DNA from: Mucilaginibacter sp.
Lineage (GTDB): Bacteria > Bacteroidota > Bacteroidia > Sphingobacteriales > Sphingobacteriaceae
Assembly: GCF_025362475.1 (NCBI RefSeq)
Contig: NZ_JANYGH010000073.1
Coordinates: 1 to 64,000 of the forward strand
Length of the DNA stretch: 64,000 nt
Direction: 5' to 3'
The notes beneath the pieces are model-generated. The model saw nothing but the letters and a program-made list of their open reading frames with translations. It had not been told where the DNA came from and did not search any database. Below are positions 32,778 to 42,521 of the stretch, piece after piece. The translations under genes were made by a program, and so were the position numbers. The first letter of the stretch is position 1; each line of letters starts with the position of its first letter.

Positions 32778-33650
32778 TTAGATGTTATTTTGTGTTAAAA
32801 ATAAATAAGCATCCTCTAGAGTGGCGTTTGCTAAAGTGGCGGCAGGTTCCGGTTCATTTGTTTTAGAAATAAAACGAACTTTTGTTTGCTCTTTTTGCCT
32901 GCTGGTATCGATAACCTGGTGCTTGCTTTTTATAGCTGCCAGGGCATTATTATCCACCACTACTTCAAAAACCTTTCCTTCAACCAGTTTAATGATATCT
33001 GGCTGGGCGGCTTTATTAAGTAATGTGCCGTTTTTCATAATAGCAACTTTATCGGCGATGGTTTCAATGTCTGATACGATGTGGGACGAAAGGATAATGA
33101 TGCAGTCATCAGCCAGGTCAGATATCAACTGGCGAAACCTTACCCGTTCCTCGGGATCAAGGCCAACAGTAGGCTCATCAAAAATCAAAACTTTTGGATC
33201 ATTCAGCAGGGCCTGGGCAATGCCTATGCGTTGTTTCATCCCGCCCGAGTAAGTGCCTATCGGTCGTTTGGCATCTGCCGTTAAATTAACGCCCTCCAGT
33301 AGCATATCTATCCGCTTGCGTAAATCTTTGCCTCCCACACCTTTCATGGCGGCTATATATGCTAAAAACTCGTAGGCGTTAAGGTTTGGGTAAACACCAA
33401 AATCCTGTGGCAGGTAGCCTAATATCTTGCGGATACTATCCGGATGGGCAACAATATCTTCACCATTTAAAAATAAGGTACCGGTGGTGGGCTTACTAAT
33501 GGTTGCAATAATTTTCATCAGGGTTGATTTTCCTGCCCCGTTTGGGCCAAGTAAGCCCAATACCCCTTTTTCAATGGTAATGGAATAATCGCTAAGCCCG
33601 GTTTTATGTTTATTATACTGTTTGGTGAGGTTTTCTATGACTAAGGACAT
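32778..33650 (-). CDS. ABC transporter ATP-binding protein
   Basis: A 290-residue ABC ATPase with all motifs intact: Walker A LLGPNGAGKSTLM, Q-loop LPQDFGVYP, signature YSGGMKQRIG, Walker B VLIFDEPTVGLDPEER and the His-switch SSHIV. A ~70-residue C-terminal extension (from VFEVVVDNNALAAIK) is of the type found in ABC-2 exporters. Four bases separate it from the permease gene, so the two are cotranscribed; an efflux role is likely. Confidence 0.93.
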   Translation of the reverse strand: MSLVIENLTKQYNKHKTGLSDYSITIEKGVLGLLGPNGAGKSTLMKIIATISKPTTGTLFLNGEDIVAHPDSIRKILGYLPQDFGVYPNLNAYEFLAYIAAMKGVGGKDLRKRIDMLLEGVNLTADAKRPIGTYSGGMKQRIGIAQALLNDPKVLIFDEPTVGLDPEERVRFRQLISDLADDCIIILSSHIVSDIETIADKVAIMKNGTLLNKAAQPDIIKLVEGKVFEVVVDNNALAAIKSKHQVIDTSRQKEQTKVRFISKTNEPEPAATLANATLEDAYLFLTQNNI

Positions 33651-33779
33651 GGGGTGTTTTTATACCCTGTAAGATGCTTATTAAAGATTTAAGTTACAGG
33701 CAAAGCGGCAAATTTAATCAAGCTATTAGAGGTTTGTGTGTGGGCATAGGTATTTAGAAGATATTAAAAGGCAGGGGCA

Positions 33780-33920
33780 ATGTGCGATTCCTTCCTCGGG
33801 GAAGGGAAGGTAGGGGTTAAATCAGGCGTTCAAGTATCCTTGCAGGTGGCATGTCGGCGAAACCCCTCCCTGCCATTGCGCGCATTTCAGCCTCACCCCT
33901 CCCGTTGGGGAGGGAATAAA
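33780..33920. repeat. Inverted GC-rich repeat stretch (CCCCTCCC type)
   Basis: Short G/C-rich words such as CCTCGGGGAAGGGAAGG, AACCCCTCCCTGCC and CACCCCTCCC-GTTGGGGAGGG alternate in both orientations and give a partly palindromic region within the 467-base gene-free stretch 33651-34117. It resembles intergenic repeat debris. The small hairpin AACAGATTTT/AAAATCTGTT at about 33930-33952 lies just after it. The remaining 160 bases hold no recognised gene. Confidence 0.45.
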
Positions 33921-34117
33921 AAAAACGGCAACAGATTTTCCAAAAATCTGTTAATATCCTCAAGTAATGTAGTAGTAAGAGCTTACCCAAATGTAAACTG
34001 TGGAAATAAAGGTGCTTGGCAAAATCCGAGGACGATAACCCTTTTTGAACACCATTTGCCATTCAAATGCCCCACGAGCTTTATGTCACTAATTAAAGTT
34101 TATAACCCCTCAGATTT

Positions 34118-36055
34118 TTAAGACGCTATCGTATGCTCGCTCCTTTGAATGCCTAAATTTTTAACCTGTTGAACTATGCTGGCAGCATCAAAACCACATT
34201 CGGCCCAAAGCTCGGGTTGTTCACCGTGTTCTACAATCCTGTCTGGTATGCCTAAGCGTTTTACCTGGGTTTGCTGGTAGCCATTATCAGCCATAAATTC
34301 TAATACAGCCGTTCCCATTCCGCCTTCAAGGCAGCCATCTTCAACTGTGATCACTTTATCAAACTTCTTGAATACTTCGTGCAGTAATGCCTCATCAAGG
34401 GGTTTTACAAAGCGAAGGTCATAATGAGCAGGGAAATATCCCTCAGCGTTAAGTGCGGCAGTGGCTTTTACTACTTCGTTACCTATAGCCCCTATTGATA
34501 GTATAGCCAGGTCTTCCCCATCACATATCTTACGGCCTTTACCAATGGGTATGGTTTTAAAAGGGCGTTGCCAATCAACCATCACACCATTGCCACGCGG
34601 GTACCTGATTACAAATGGCCCCATGTTATCCTGCTGGGCAGTAAACATCAGGTTGCGCAGTTCTTCTTCGTTCATAGGCGACGATACCGTCATGTTGGGT
34701 ATGCAGCGCATAAAAGCGATGTCATAAGCCCCATGATGGGTTGGTCCGTCGGCGCCTACCAAACCTGCCCGGTCCAAACAAAATATTACATTAAGCTTTT
34801 GTATGGCCACGTCATGAATCACCTGGTCATACGCTCTTTGCATAAAGCTGGAGTATATGTTGCAAAATGGTATTAAACCCTGGGTAGCCAGTCCTGCAGA
34901 AAACGTTACGGCATGCTGCTCGGCAATACCTACGTCAAACGCGCGGTTAGGCATGGCCTTCATCATCAGGTTTAAGGAACATCCCGATGGCATTGCAGGG
35001 GTGATACCCATAATTTTAGGGTTTTGCTCTGCCAGTTCAATGATAGAAATGCCAAACACATCCTGGTATTTGGGAGGCTGCGGTTTTTCGGATTTTGTTT
35101 TTTTGATTTCGCCGGTTATCTTATCAAACAAGCCTGGCGCATGCCATTTGGTCTGATCCTTTTCGGCAAGGGCATAGCCTTTACCTTTGGTAGTAACGCA
35201 ATGCAATATTTTAGGGCCGGGAATATCGCGCAGATCCTTTAAAACTTTTACCAGGTGGTTTACATCATGCCCATCTATCGGGCCAAAATACCTGAATTTT
35301 AAAGCTTCAAAAAAGTTACTGCGTTTAAGCAGCGTACCTTTAATGCTTTTTTCTAATTTTTGGGCTATTTTGAAAGCATCCGGGCCTATGGCTGATAGTT
35401 TAGCCAGCACATGAGCAATATCATCCCTGAAACGATTGTACGGTTTTGAAGTAGCAATATCGGTAAGATATTCTTTCAAAGCACCCACATTAGGATCAAT
35501 AGACATGTTATTGTCATTCAATATCACCAGCAGGTTTGAGTTTTCGATACCTGCATGGTTAAGTGCTTCAAAGGCCATTCCGGCGGTCATGGCGCCATCG
35601 CCAATTACGGCGACGTGCTGCCTGTCGGTTTCTCCTTTGTAGTGCGATGCCACTGCCATCCCCAAAGCAACAGATATAGAAGTAGAAGAGTGCCCAACGC
35701 CAAAAGTATCATATTCACTTTCAGATCGTTTGGGGAAACCGCTGATGCCTTTATAAATCCTGTTGGTATGGAAAGCTTCGCGCCGGCCGGTTAATATTTT
35801 ATGGCCGTAGGCCTGGTGGCCTACATCCCAAACCAACTGATCATACGGGGTGTTTAAAACATATTGAAGAGCCACTGTAAGCTCAACAACACCCAGACTG
35901 GCAGCAAAGTGACCACCGTTTACAGACACGACGTCAATAATATATTGGCGCAGCTCCTGGCAAACTTTTTCAAGTTGGTCTTCGTTAAGTTGCTTTAAAT
36001 CAGATGGGTAATTTATATTCGATAATAAATCTCCGGCCGGTACCTGCATTGACAT
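34118..36055 (-). CDS. dxs: 1-deoxy-D-xylulose-5-phosphate synthase
   Basis: A 645-residue thiamine-diphosphate enzyme that condenses pyruvate with glyceraldehyde 3-phosphate, the first step of the MEP isoprenoid pathway. The ThDP-binding block is [18 protein letters not shown]...[10 protein letters not shown]; the transketolase-like middle part includes [18 protein letters not shown] and [18 protein letters not shown]; the C-terminal domain ends with [17 protein letters not shown]. Length is usual for DXS. Single-gene minus-strand unit. Confidence 0.97.
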   Translation of the reverse strand: MSMQVPAGDLLSNINYPSDLKQLNEDQLEKVCQELRQYIIDVVSVNGGHFAASLGVVELTVALQYVLNTPYDQLVWDVGHQAYGHKILTGRREAFHTNRIYKGISGFPKRSESEYDTFGVGHSSTSISVALGMAVASHYKGETDRQHVAVIGDGAMTAGMAFEALNHAGIENSNLLVILNDNNMSIDPNVGALKEYLTDIATSKPYNRFRDDIAHVLAKLSAIGPDAFKIAQKLEKSIKGTLLKRSNFFEALKFRYFGPIDGHDVNHLVKVLKDLRDIPGPKILHCVTTKGKGYALAEKDQTKWHAPGLFDKITGEIKKTKSEKPQPPKYQDVFGISIIELAEQNPKIMGITPAMPSGCSLNLMMKAMPNRAFDVGIAEQHAVTFSAGLATQGLIPFCNIYSSFMQRAYDQVIHDVAIQKLNVIFCLDRAGLVGADGPTHHGAYDIAFMRCIPNMTVSSPMNEEELRNLMFTAQQDNMGPFVIRYPRGNGVMVDWQRPFKTIPIGKGRKICDGEDLAILSIGAIGNEVVKATAALNAEGYFPAHYDLRFVKPLDEALLHEVFKKFDKVITVEDGCLEGGMGTAVLEFMADNGYQQTQVKRLGIPDRIVEHGEQPELWAECGFDAASIVQQVKNLGIQRSEHTIAS

Positions 36056-36275
36056 TTGTAAAGGTATTTTAACCTACAAAGTAAGTTAATTATTTATAAA
36101 TAAAGGACATCAAAATGTATTAATTGTTTTTGAAGATAGTCAAAATAACGGAAACGAAGGCCAATAACCTGGAATCGAGCCAGAAGTTTAACGGGTACTG
36201 GCTAACAAATTATTCAAAAATCTTGACTCTTAATTCTTGATTCTTGACTCTCATCCCTATTTTTACAGCACAGAT

Positions 36276-37022
36276 ATGACCGACGACAGCTTTGCCATAC
36301 GATTACCCCAGTTTGAAGGTCCGTTTGATCTGCTGCTGTTTTTTATCGAGCGTGATGAGCTTGATATTCACGATATTCCTATCGCCAAAATAGCCGATGA
36401 TTTTCTGAACTACATTCACCAGATGACCAGCCTTAATATGGAACTGGCCAGTGAATTTATATTTGTTGCGGCAACGCTGATGCGCATTAAGGCTAAAATG
36501 CTATTGCCCCGGTATGAAGCCGAAGCAGCCGGCGACGACACGGATACCAAGGAGAACCTGATCAGGAAGCTGATAGAATATAAAAAGTTTAAGGAGCTGT
36601 GCGAAGAGCTGCGCCCCTATGAAGACGAGCGTTTTAAGCAGGAAAAACGCGGCAATATCAAACACGATCTGGAGCAGGTTGAAAAAGTAGTTTTACCGGG
36701 CGAGGAACTATCAGAAATAACTTTGTATAAGTTGATGCTGGTGCATGATAGGCTGATGCGTAATTATCTTAACCGCAGCGAAGAAGTAAAGCACACGGTA
36801 GAACAATATCCCTACACTATTGAAAAGCAAAAGAAAGCGGTTGCCGATTTGCTTAAGATCAATAAAATGCTCGATTTTAAAGCCCTGGCAAAAGAATCAG
36901 ACAACAAGGTGCACTTTGTATACAATTTTTTAGCAGTGTTAGAAATGCTGCAACAGGAACTCATTGATATACAAATAGGATTAGGATATAATAATTTCTG
37001 GATATCAAGTAAGGAAAGCTAA
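36276..37022 (+). CDS. scpA: Segregation and condensation protein A
   Basis: ScpA, the kleisin subunit of the SMC-ScpAB condensin, which bridges the SMC heads. The N-terminal domain is clear: FAIRLPQFEGPFDLLLFFIERDELDIHDIPIAKIADDFLNYI, as is the C-terminal winged helix (about residues 190-245; FVYNFLAVLEMLQQELIDI). I chose the ATG at 36276 over 36237 because family members start directly at this point and a TATTTTTA -7-like box lies in between. Length is about 248 residues. ScpB is not adjacent. Confidence 0.92.
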   Translation: MTDDSFAIRLPQFEGPFDLLLFFIERDELDIHDIPIAKIADDFLNYIHQMTSLNMELASEFIFVAATLMRIKAKMLLPRYEAEAAGDDTDTKENLIRKLIEYKKFKELCEELRPYEDERFKQEKRGNIKHDLEQVEKVVLPGEELSEITLYKLMLVHDRLMRNYLNRSEEVKHTVEQYPYTIEKQKKAVADLLKINKMLDFKALAKESDNKVHFVYNFLAVLEMLQQELIDIQIGLGYNNFWISSKES

Positions 37023-37153
37023 AGACAAAAAGCTTTTAGATTAAAAAAAGCCTATATGGCAGATGGAAATTAAAGAGTTTATTTAAAAAGCTTTATGCTT
37101 TTGGCCTTTAGCTTTTGGCTTTTTATTAACTTAGCGCCGTTTAATTAAACACA

Positions 37154-38440
37154 ATGAAAAGAGACAAAATAATATTTAAGCTTTTGGATGAAGAGCAGCA
37201 ACGCCAGGAAGAGGGCATTGAACTTATAGCATCTGAAAATTTTGTAAGCAGGCAGGTAATGGAAGCAGCGGGCTCTGTTGCTACCAATAAATACGCTGAA
37301 GGTTTACCGGGCAAACGTTACTATGGCGGTTGCGAGGTAGTAGATGAAATTGAAACCATTGCTATTGAGCGTGCTAAACAGTTGTTTAATGCCGAGTGGG
37401 CAAACGTGCAGCCGCACTCTGGCGCACAAGCCAATGCGGCAGTAATGCTGGCTTGTTTGCAACCAGGCGATAAAATATTAGGATTTGATCTTTCACATGG
37501 TGGTCACTTAACACATGGTTCGCCGGTAAATTTTTCTGGTAAATTATATGAGCCGCATTTTTACGGTGTAGTAAAAGAAACCGGTTTAATTGACTATGAG
37601 CAACTTAAAAGAGTAGCATTAGAGCAAAAACCAAAATTGATCATTTGTGGTGCTTCTGCTTACTCGCGCGATTGGGATTATGAGTTTATACGTAAAGTAG
37701 CCGATGAAGTTGGTGCTTTGGTATTGGCTGATATCTCGCATCCATCTGGCCTTATTGCCCGTGGTTTGTTGAAAGATCCACTGCCGCATTGCCACATTGT
37801 TACTACAACTACCCATAAAACATTGCGTGGCCCACGTGGTGGTTTAATATTGTTAGGAAAAGATTTTGAAAATCCTTATGGTGTAAAAACACCAAAAGGC
37901 GAAATTAGGATGATGTCGTCATTGTTAGATATGGCTGTATTCCCTGGTACACAGGGAGGCCCGCTTGAGCATATCATTGCTGCTAAAGCAATTGCTTTTG
38001 GCGAAGCTTTGAGCGATAGCTACATGAAATACATTGTGCAGGTTAAAAAGAATGCCGAAGCTATGGCCGAAGCCTTTGTTGCGCGTGGATATCAGATCAT
38101 ATCGGGCGGTACAGATAATCACCTGATGTTGATTGATCTTCGTAATAAAAATATTACGGGTAAAGCTGCCGAAAATGCGTTGGTTACTGCCGATATTACG
38201 GTTAATAAAAACATGGTTCCTTATGATGATAAATCGCCGTTTGTAACTTCAGGTATTCGTGTGGGTACTGCCGCCATCACTACCCGGGGTATGAAAGAAA
38301 AACAAATGGAAGTAATTGTGGAACTGATAGATGCAGTAATTTCAGATCCTGAAAATGAACATTCTATCAAGAAAATTCGTAAAAAGGTGCATAAGCTAAT
38401 GTACGACTATCCGTTGTACCGCGAGAACGGCTCAGAATAA
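37154..38440 (+). CDS. glyA: Serine hydroxymethyltransferase
   Basis: A 428-residue PLP enzyme interconverting serine and glycine with tetrahydrofolate. The PLP-binding lysine is Lys222 in [14 protein letters not shown]; the substrate/PLP loop [16 protein letters not shown] and [15 protein letters not shown] are intact. Length is normal for bacterial GlyA. A TAACTTAG -7-like box lies at about 37126. It ends 3 bases before the histidine kinase gene. Confidence 0.97.
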   Translation: MKRDKIIFKLLDEEQQRQEEGIELIASENFVSRQVMEAAGSVATNKYAEGLPGKRYYGGCEVVDEIETIAIERAKQLFNAEWANVQPHSGAQANAAVMLACLQPGDKILGFDLSHGGHLTHGSPVNFSGKLYEPHFYGVVKETGLIDYEQLKRVALEQKPKLIICGASAYSRDWDYEFIRKVADEVGALVLADISHPSGLIARGLLKDPLPHCHIVTTTTHKTLRGPRGGLILLGKDFENPYGVKTPKGEIRMMSSLLDMAVFPGTQGGPLEHIIAAKAIAFGEALSDSYMKYIVQVKKNAEAMAEAFVARGYQIISGGTDNHLMLIDLRNKNITGKAAENALVTADITVNKNMVPYDDKSPFVTSGIRVGTAAITTRGMKEKQMEVIVELIDAVISDPENEHSIKKIRKKVHKLMYDYPLYRENGSE

Positions 38441-38443
38441 AGA

Positions 38444-41400
38444 ATGATAAACAAGCAACATGGACTTATAAACGATGAAGAAAGGCGCTTAGCGGCGCTG
38501 AAATCATACCATGTGCTTGATACGTTGCCCGAGAGGGAGTATGATGCCATAACCCGTTTGGCATCATATATATGTAATGTACCCATTGCCCTGATCACCT
38601 TAATTGATGCTGACAGGCAATGGTTCAAATCAAAATTTGGCACCGGCAAGGGAGAAACACCCCGCGCCGGTGCTTTTTGCAATAAAGCCATTTTAGATGA
38701 TGGTATCCTTGAAGTAAACGATGCACTGGCGGATGATGATTTTAGGGATAATATATTTGTAACCAGTCAAAATGTTCGGTTCTACGCCGGCGCTCCCCTA
38801 ATTGACCCCGATGGTTACCATTTAGGCTCCGTTTGTGTTATTGATATGGTGCCACGTAAGCTCAGCGATGAGCAACTGGATGCTCTGCGTACACTGGCCG
38901 ATGAGGTAATGTCGCACCTTACGCAGCGTAGGCAAAAGTTTGAGCTGGAGCAAAGCCTGGTACGTTATAAGGAGTTTTACGATTTGTTTGACAGCTCGCC
39001 TGATATTCATTGTATTATGGACAGGCATTTTAATATTGAACAGGTAAACCGCTCTGCAAAATCAATTTTAGGTTTTAGTCCGGAGGAAATAATAGGGCAG
39101 CCCATCTGGAACTATTTCCCGGAAGAGGAGAAGATCAGATCATTAAAAATACTTAAAGAGGGTTTAAACAAACAGCAACGTAAATTTGATATTGAAGCTG
39201 TTTTATTGACCCCTGCTGAAGATATAAAATGGATAAGCTGGTCGGTTACTTTTAGTGGGAATAAATGGTTTGCAAGCGGCCGCGATATAAGTTACCAGAA
39301 ACGCATATCGCAGGAAGTTGAACAACTGGCATTAGTGGCCAGCAAAGTAAGCAATGGTGTAGTAATAAGTAATGCTGCCGATGAAGTTGTTTGGGTAAAT
39401 AATGCCTTTGAGCATATTACAGGTTTTAACTTTGCCGATGTTGAAAATAAATACCTTGGTACTACACTTAAGGGTAAGTTGGTTGATCCTGCCGCCGAAG
39501 CAAAATTACAGGCTTCGATAAATAATAAGCAATCATACGAGGCAGAGCTTCTGATAACTACCAAAAATGGTGAACTTTTATGGATAACCGTGGTAAATTC
39601 GGTTATACGCAACAGTGAGGGAGAGGTTGATAAATTTATCAGGGTCATCATTGATATATCGGCCCGGAAAAAAATTGAACAGGATCTTGAAATCTTATCT
39701 TTCGCGGCCAGGAAATCGCCAAGCGGGATCTTTATCCGTGATATTGAGGGCCGTTTTTTATGGGCAAATGAAGCGCTGGAAGATGTTATTGGCTACTCCT
39801 TTGCCGAACTGGAGGGGAAAGCATTAGGCACTTCGCTGTTAGGCGAAGACTCTGACCTTACCGTGTTTGAGAGTGCGGTACAAGCCGTAAAGGAGAATAA
39901 GCCCTACGAGGTTGAAATTAAAGTTTATAAAAAAGACGGCACCCCAATATGGATCTTCTTATCCAATAGCCCGATATTTAACGAAGCCGGCAAGGTTGAC
40001 AGGCAAATAGGGGTAATGGTTGATATAACCGAACGGAAAAAAAATGAAGCAGAGGTTACCCTGCTGTCTTTAGTAGCAAGCAAGGCCACAAGCGGCATTG
40101 TAATAAATAATAGCGACGGTAAGGTTGAATGGGTAAATAAAGCCTTTGAGGGAATTACCGGCTACACTATCAATGACGTAAATGGCAATCACCTGGGCGA
40201 TGTGCTAAAAGGGGCACTTACCGATGTGGCCATCATTCAACGTGCACGCGAGCTTTCAAAAAATAAGCAATCGTTTGAGGTAGACCTTCTTATCTATCGA
40301 AAAGACGGACAGCCTTTATGGGTTTCGGTCATCAATTCGGTGATATTGGACAGGCATGGCAAGGTTGATAAATATGTTGAGGTAATTATTGATATTACCG
40401 CCAAAAAGAAAGCCGAAATAGAACTTATTGCCGCCAAGGAGGAGGCATTGCAGCTGAGCAGGGCCAAAGATATGTTTATATCGGTGATGAGCCACGAAAT
40501 CCGTACACCGTTAAACGCCGTAATTGGAATGTCGCACCTGTTAAGGGACGATGATCCGCGGGAATCGCAAAAGGAAAACCTGGAAATATTGAGGTTCTCT
40601 GCAGAAAATTTATTGACACTCATAAATGATGTGCTGGACTTTGCAAAAATGGAGACGGGTAATGTGGAGCTTGAAAAAGTTAGGGTTGACATCCGCGAGC
40701 TGATACAAAGCGTTAGCAGCAGCCTGCAATATAAAGCTGCCGAAAAAAATATATACCTTAGCAAAACTGTAGAGGATGCTATACCGCAATTTATAATAGG
40801 TGATCGTACCCGTTTAAGTCAGATATTATTAAACCTTGTAAGTAATGCTGTTAAGTTTACAGATGAAGGCGGGGTAAATATAGATCTGAAGATTATCCAG
40901 GAAAGCGATAAAGATGTAAGGATTAGGTTTTCAATAACAGATACCGGGATTGGTATTGCGGCTGACAAGATAAATTTAATATTTGAACAGTTTAAGCAGG
41001 CAGATGTTGACACCACGCGTAAATATGGGGGAACAGGTTTAGGATTGGCCATAAGCAAACGCCTTATCGAGCTGCACGATTCACGGATAAATGTGGATAG
41101 TGTACCCGGGCAAGGTTCAGTTTTTTGGTTTACGATAACCTTTAATAGAGCAGATAATCAATTGAAAAGCAATTATAATAACGTGGAAGAAGGACTGAAA
41201 ATTAACGTACTGGTAGTTGATGATAATCAGATAAATCGTTTGTTGATCAATAAGATACTAAAAAAGTGGGGCGCAGACGCAGATTTTGCCGAGAATGGCG
41301 TTGAAGCGATAAATAAAATAGAAGCTAATCAAAACTACAATGTGGTGCTGATGGATATTCACATGCCCGAAATGGGAGGATTGGAAGCTACCCAGGTGAT

Positions 41401-41572
41401 TCGTTCAAATCCCGGGTCGTATTTTCAGCAATTGCCTATAATAGCCCTAACAGCATCAATGCTTAGCAACCAAATGGGCGAAATAGACAATGCCGGTATG
41501 AACGATTATATCCTGAAACCATTTGACCCAAAAGTACTTTACGAAAAATTAAGCCGATATCAGCATCAGTAA
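38444..41572 (+). CDS. Hybrid sensor histidine kinase (GAF, four PAS, HisKA, HATPase, REC)
   Basis: A 1042-residue soluble kinase. Order: GAF (about 20-165), PAS1 (about 175-285), three related PAS units (about 290-410, 415-530, 535-660), HisKA with His684 in MSHEIRTPLNAVIG, HATPase (NLVSNAVKFT, DTGIGI, GTGLGLAISK; about 790-905) and a C-terminal receiver domain with Asp971 in VLMDIHMPEMGG and its VDD acidic pocket. No TM helix is visible, so it senses a cytoplasmic signal through its GAF/PAS domains. PAS2 and PAS4 share many words (EVVWVNNAFE/KVEWVNKAFE), pointing to internal duplication. No partner regulator gene is adjacent. It starts 3 bases after glyA, so they may be cotranscribed. Confidence 0.93.
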   Translation: MINKQHGLINDEERRLAALKSYHVLDTLPEREYDAITRLASYICNVPIALITLIDADRQWFKSKFGTGKGETPRAGAFCNKAILDDGILEVNDALADDDFRDNIFVTSQNVRFYAGAPLIDPDGYHLGSVCVIDMVPRKLSDEQLDALRTLADEVMSHLTQRRQKFELEQSLVRYKEFYDLFDSSPDIHCIMDRHFNIEQVNRSAKSILGFSPEEIIGQPIWNYFPEEEKIRSLKILKEGLNKQQRKFDIEAVLLTPAEDIKWISWSVTFSGNKWFASGRDISYQKRISQEVEQLALVASKVSNGVVISNAADEVVWVNNAFEHITGFNFADVENKYLGTTLKGKLVDPAAEAKLQASINNKQSYEAELLITTKNGELLWITVVNSVIRNSEGEVDKFIRVIIDISARKKIEQDLEILSFAARKSPSGIFIRDIEGRFLWANEALEDVIGYSFAELEGKALGTSLLGEDSDLTVFESAVQAVKENKPYEVEIKVYKKDGTPIWIFLSNSPIFNEAGKVDRQIGVMVDITERKKNEAEVTLLSLVASKATSGIVINNSDGKVEWVNKAFEGITGYTINDVNGNHLGDVLKGALTDVAIIQRARELSKNKQSFEVDLLIYRKDGQPLWVSVINSVILDRHGKVDKYVEVIIDITAKKKAEIELIAAKEEALQLSRAKDMFISVMSHEIRTPLNAVIGMSHLLRDDDPRESQKENLEILRFSAENLLTLINDVLDFAKMETGNVELEKVRVDIRELIQSVSSSLQYKAAEKNIYLSKTVEDAIPQFIIGDRTRLSQILLNLVSNAVKFTDEGGVNIDLKIIQESDKDVRIRFSITDTGIGIAADKINLIFEQFKQADVDTTRKYGGTGLGLAISKRLIELHDSRINVDSVPGQGSVFWFTITFNRADNQLKSNYNNVEEGLKINVLVVDDNQINRLLINKILKKWGADADFAENGVEAINKIEANQNYNVVLMDIHMPEMGGLEATQVIRSNPGSYFQQLPIIALTASMLSNQMGEIDNAGMNDYILKPFDPKVLYEKLSRYQHQ

Positions 41573-41688
41573 TTTGATGTGCAGATTTCAGATGTGCAAA
41601 TTAAGTTGCATAACGGGGAGTTGCTGAAACCATGTCTTAGAATGGTAAAATCCTGAGAACACTGAAAGGGGAATGACGTTTTGAAAAG

Positions 41689-41785
41689 TTTGTCATCCTG
41701 AACGCAGTGAAGGATCTAATCACAGACTTTACAGGGCGAAGAAGCATGGCGAATAGCAGATCCTTCACTGCGTTCAGGATGACAA
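41689..41785 (+). repeat. Dispersed inverted-repeat element, copy C
   Basis: A 97-bp element with ~26-bp near-perfect terminal inverted repeats (TTTGTCATCCTGAACGCAGT ... CACTGCGTTCAGGATGACAA) and core CAGACTTTACAGGGCGAAG, nearly the same as copy B. It sits between the histidine kinase and the convergent comF gene, where it could also act as a hairpin terminator. Confidence 0.88.
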
Positions 41786-41799
41786 TATTTAAAAAAAAG

Positions 41800-42498
41800 C
41801 TACACCGCATACGCAATGGTAGCGATGCTCAATTTCAACCCCGGTACTTTTAGCAATTCAATTCCACAGGCTTCAAGCGTTGATCCGGTAGTTACAATAT
41901 CATCAACCAGTAAAATATGTTTGCCTTCCAGTCTATGTGGTTTGCTAACGGCAAAAACCTCCTGCATATTCTCAAACCTTGCAAAGCGCGATTTATGGGT
42001 TTGTGTGTCTGTTGCAATTACACGTACCAGGTTATCAATCTCAACGGTGGCATTTAGTTTTTGAGCCAGCCCATCAGCAAAGCAGGCACTTTGATTGTAG
42101 CCGCGCATTTTGAGCCGTTTTTTATGTAGGGGTACCGGGATAATATAGTCTGCCGTATTAAATACAGGATTTTCTGCTAACTGGTTACCCGCTATATTTC
42201 CTAAAATATTACCTATTTGCTTCATCCCGCTGTATTTAAAATGATGCATCAGGTTTTGTACGTTGCCACCTTTGTTAAAAAAGTAAAGGGCATAAGCTGC
42301 CCCGATGTTTATTTTACCATAAAACTGCTGTGCAACAATATTATCCGGCTGGGTATGAAAATTGGTATAGGGTAAATTGTACCGGCAATCGGAGCAAATG
42401 ACATGCTCGTTGGCCACCAGGCTGGCGTTACAGGCAGCACAAAGTTCAGGAAAAAGCAAGGCAACAAAATCGGCAAGGTAACCGCCAGGTAATTTCAT
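41800..42498 (-). CDS. ComF family phosphoribosyltransferase-like protein
   Basis: A 232-residue protein of the ComF/GntX family. The N terminus carries a zinc-ribbon-like cysteine set (PELCAACNASL, VICSDCRYNLPY) and the C terminus the PRPP-binding loop HILLVDDIVTTGSTLEACG. ComF proteins are needed for uptake of transforming DNA in naturally competent bacteria; here no other competence genes are near and the role may be different. Homologues in non-competent bacteria are common. It sits next to rlmN on the minus strand (23-base gap), perhaps cotranscribed. Confidence 0.85.
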   Translation of the reverse strand: MKLPGGYLADFVALLFPELCAACNASLVANEHVICSDCRYNLPYTNFHTQPDNIVAQQFYGKINIGAAYALYFFNKGGNVQNLMHHFKYSGMKQIGNILGNIAGNQLAENPVFNTADYIIPVPLHKKRLKMRGYNQSACFADGLAQKLNATVEIDNLVRVIATDTQTHKSRFARFENMQEVFAVSKPHRLEGKHILLVDDIVTTGSTLEACGIELLKVPGLKLSIATIAYAV

Positions 42499-42521
42499 GC
42501 CATTAATTTAACGCAGATTTT

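Noticed and set aside
33780-34121. Possible 113-residue gene in the gap before dxs
   Set aside because: Sequence is G/C-rich repeat words and low complexity with no family resemblance, so it is treated as repeat debris.
40294-40764. 156-residue minus-strand ORF inside the histidine kinase
   Set aside because: Antisense to conserved kinase coding sequence; no domain recognised.
38444-41572. LOV-type blue-light PAS in the hybrid kinase
   Set aside because: The flavin-adduct motif GRNCRFLQ is absent from all four PAS units.
41800-42498. ComF as evidence of a competence locus
   Set aside because: No other competence genes are in the window and ComF is widespread in non-competent bacteria.
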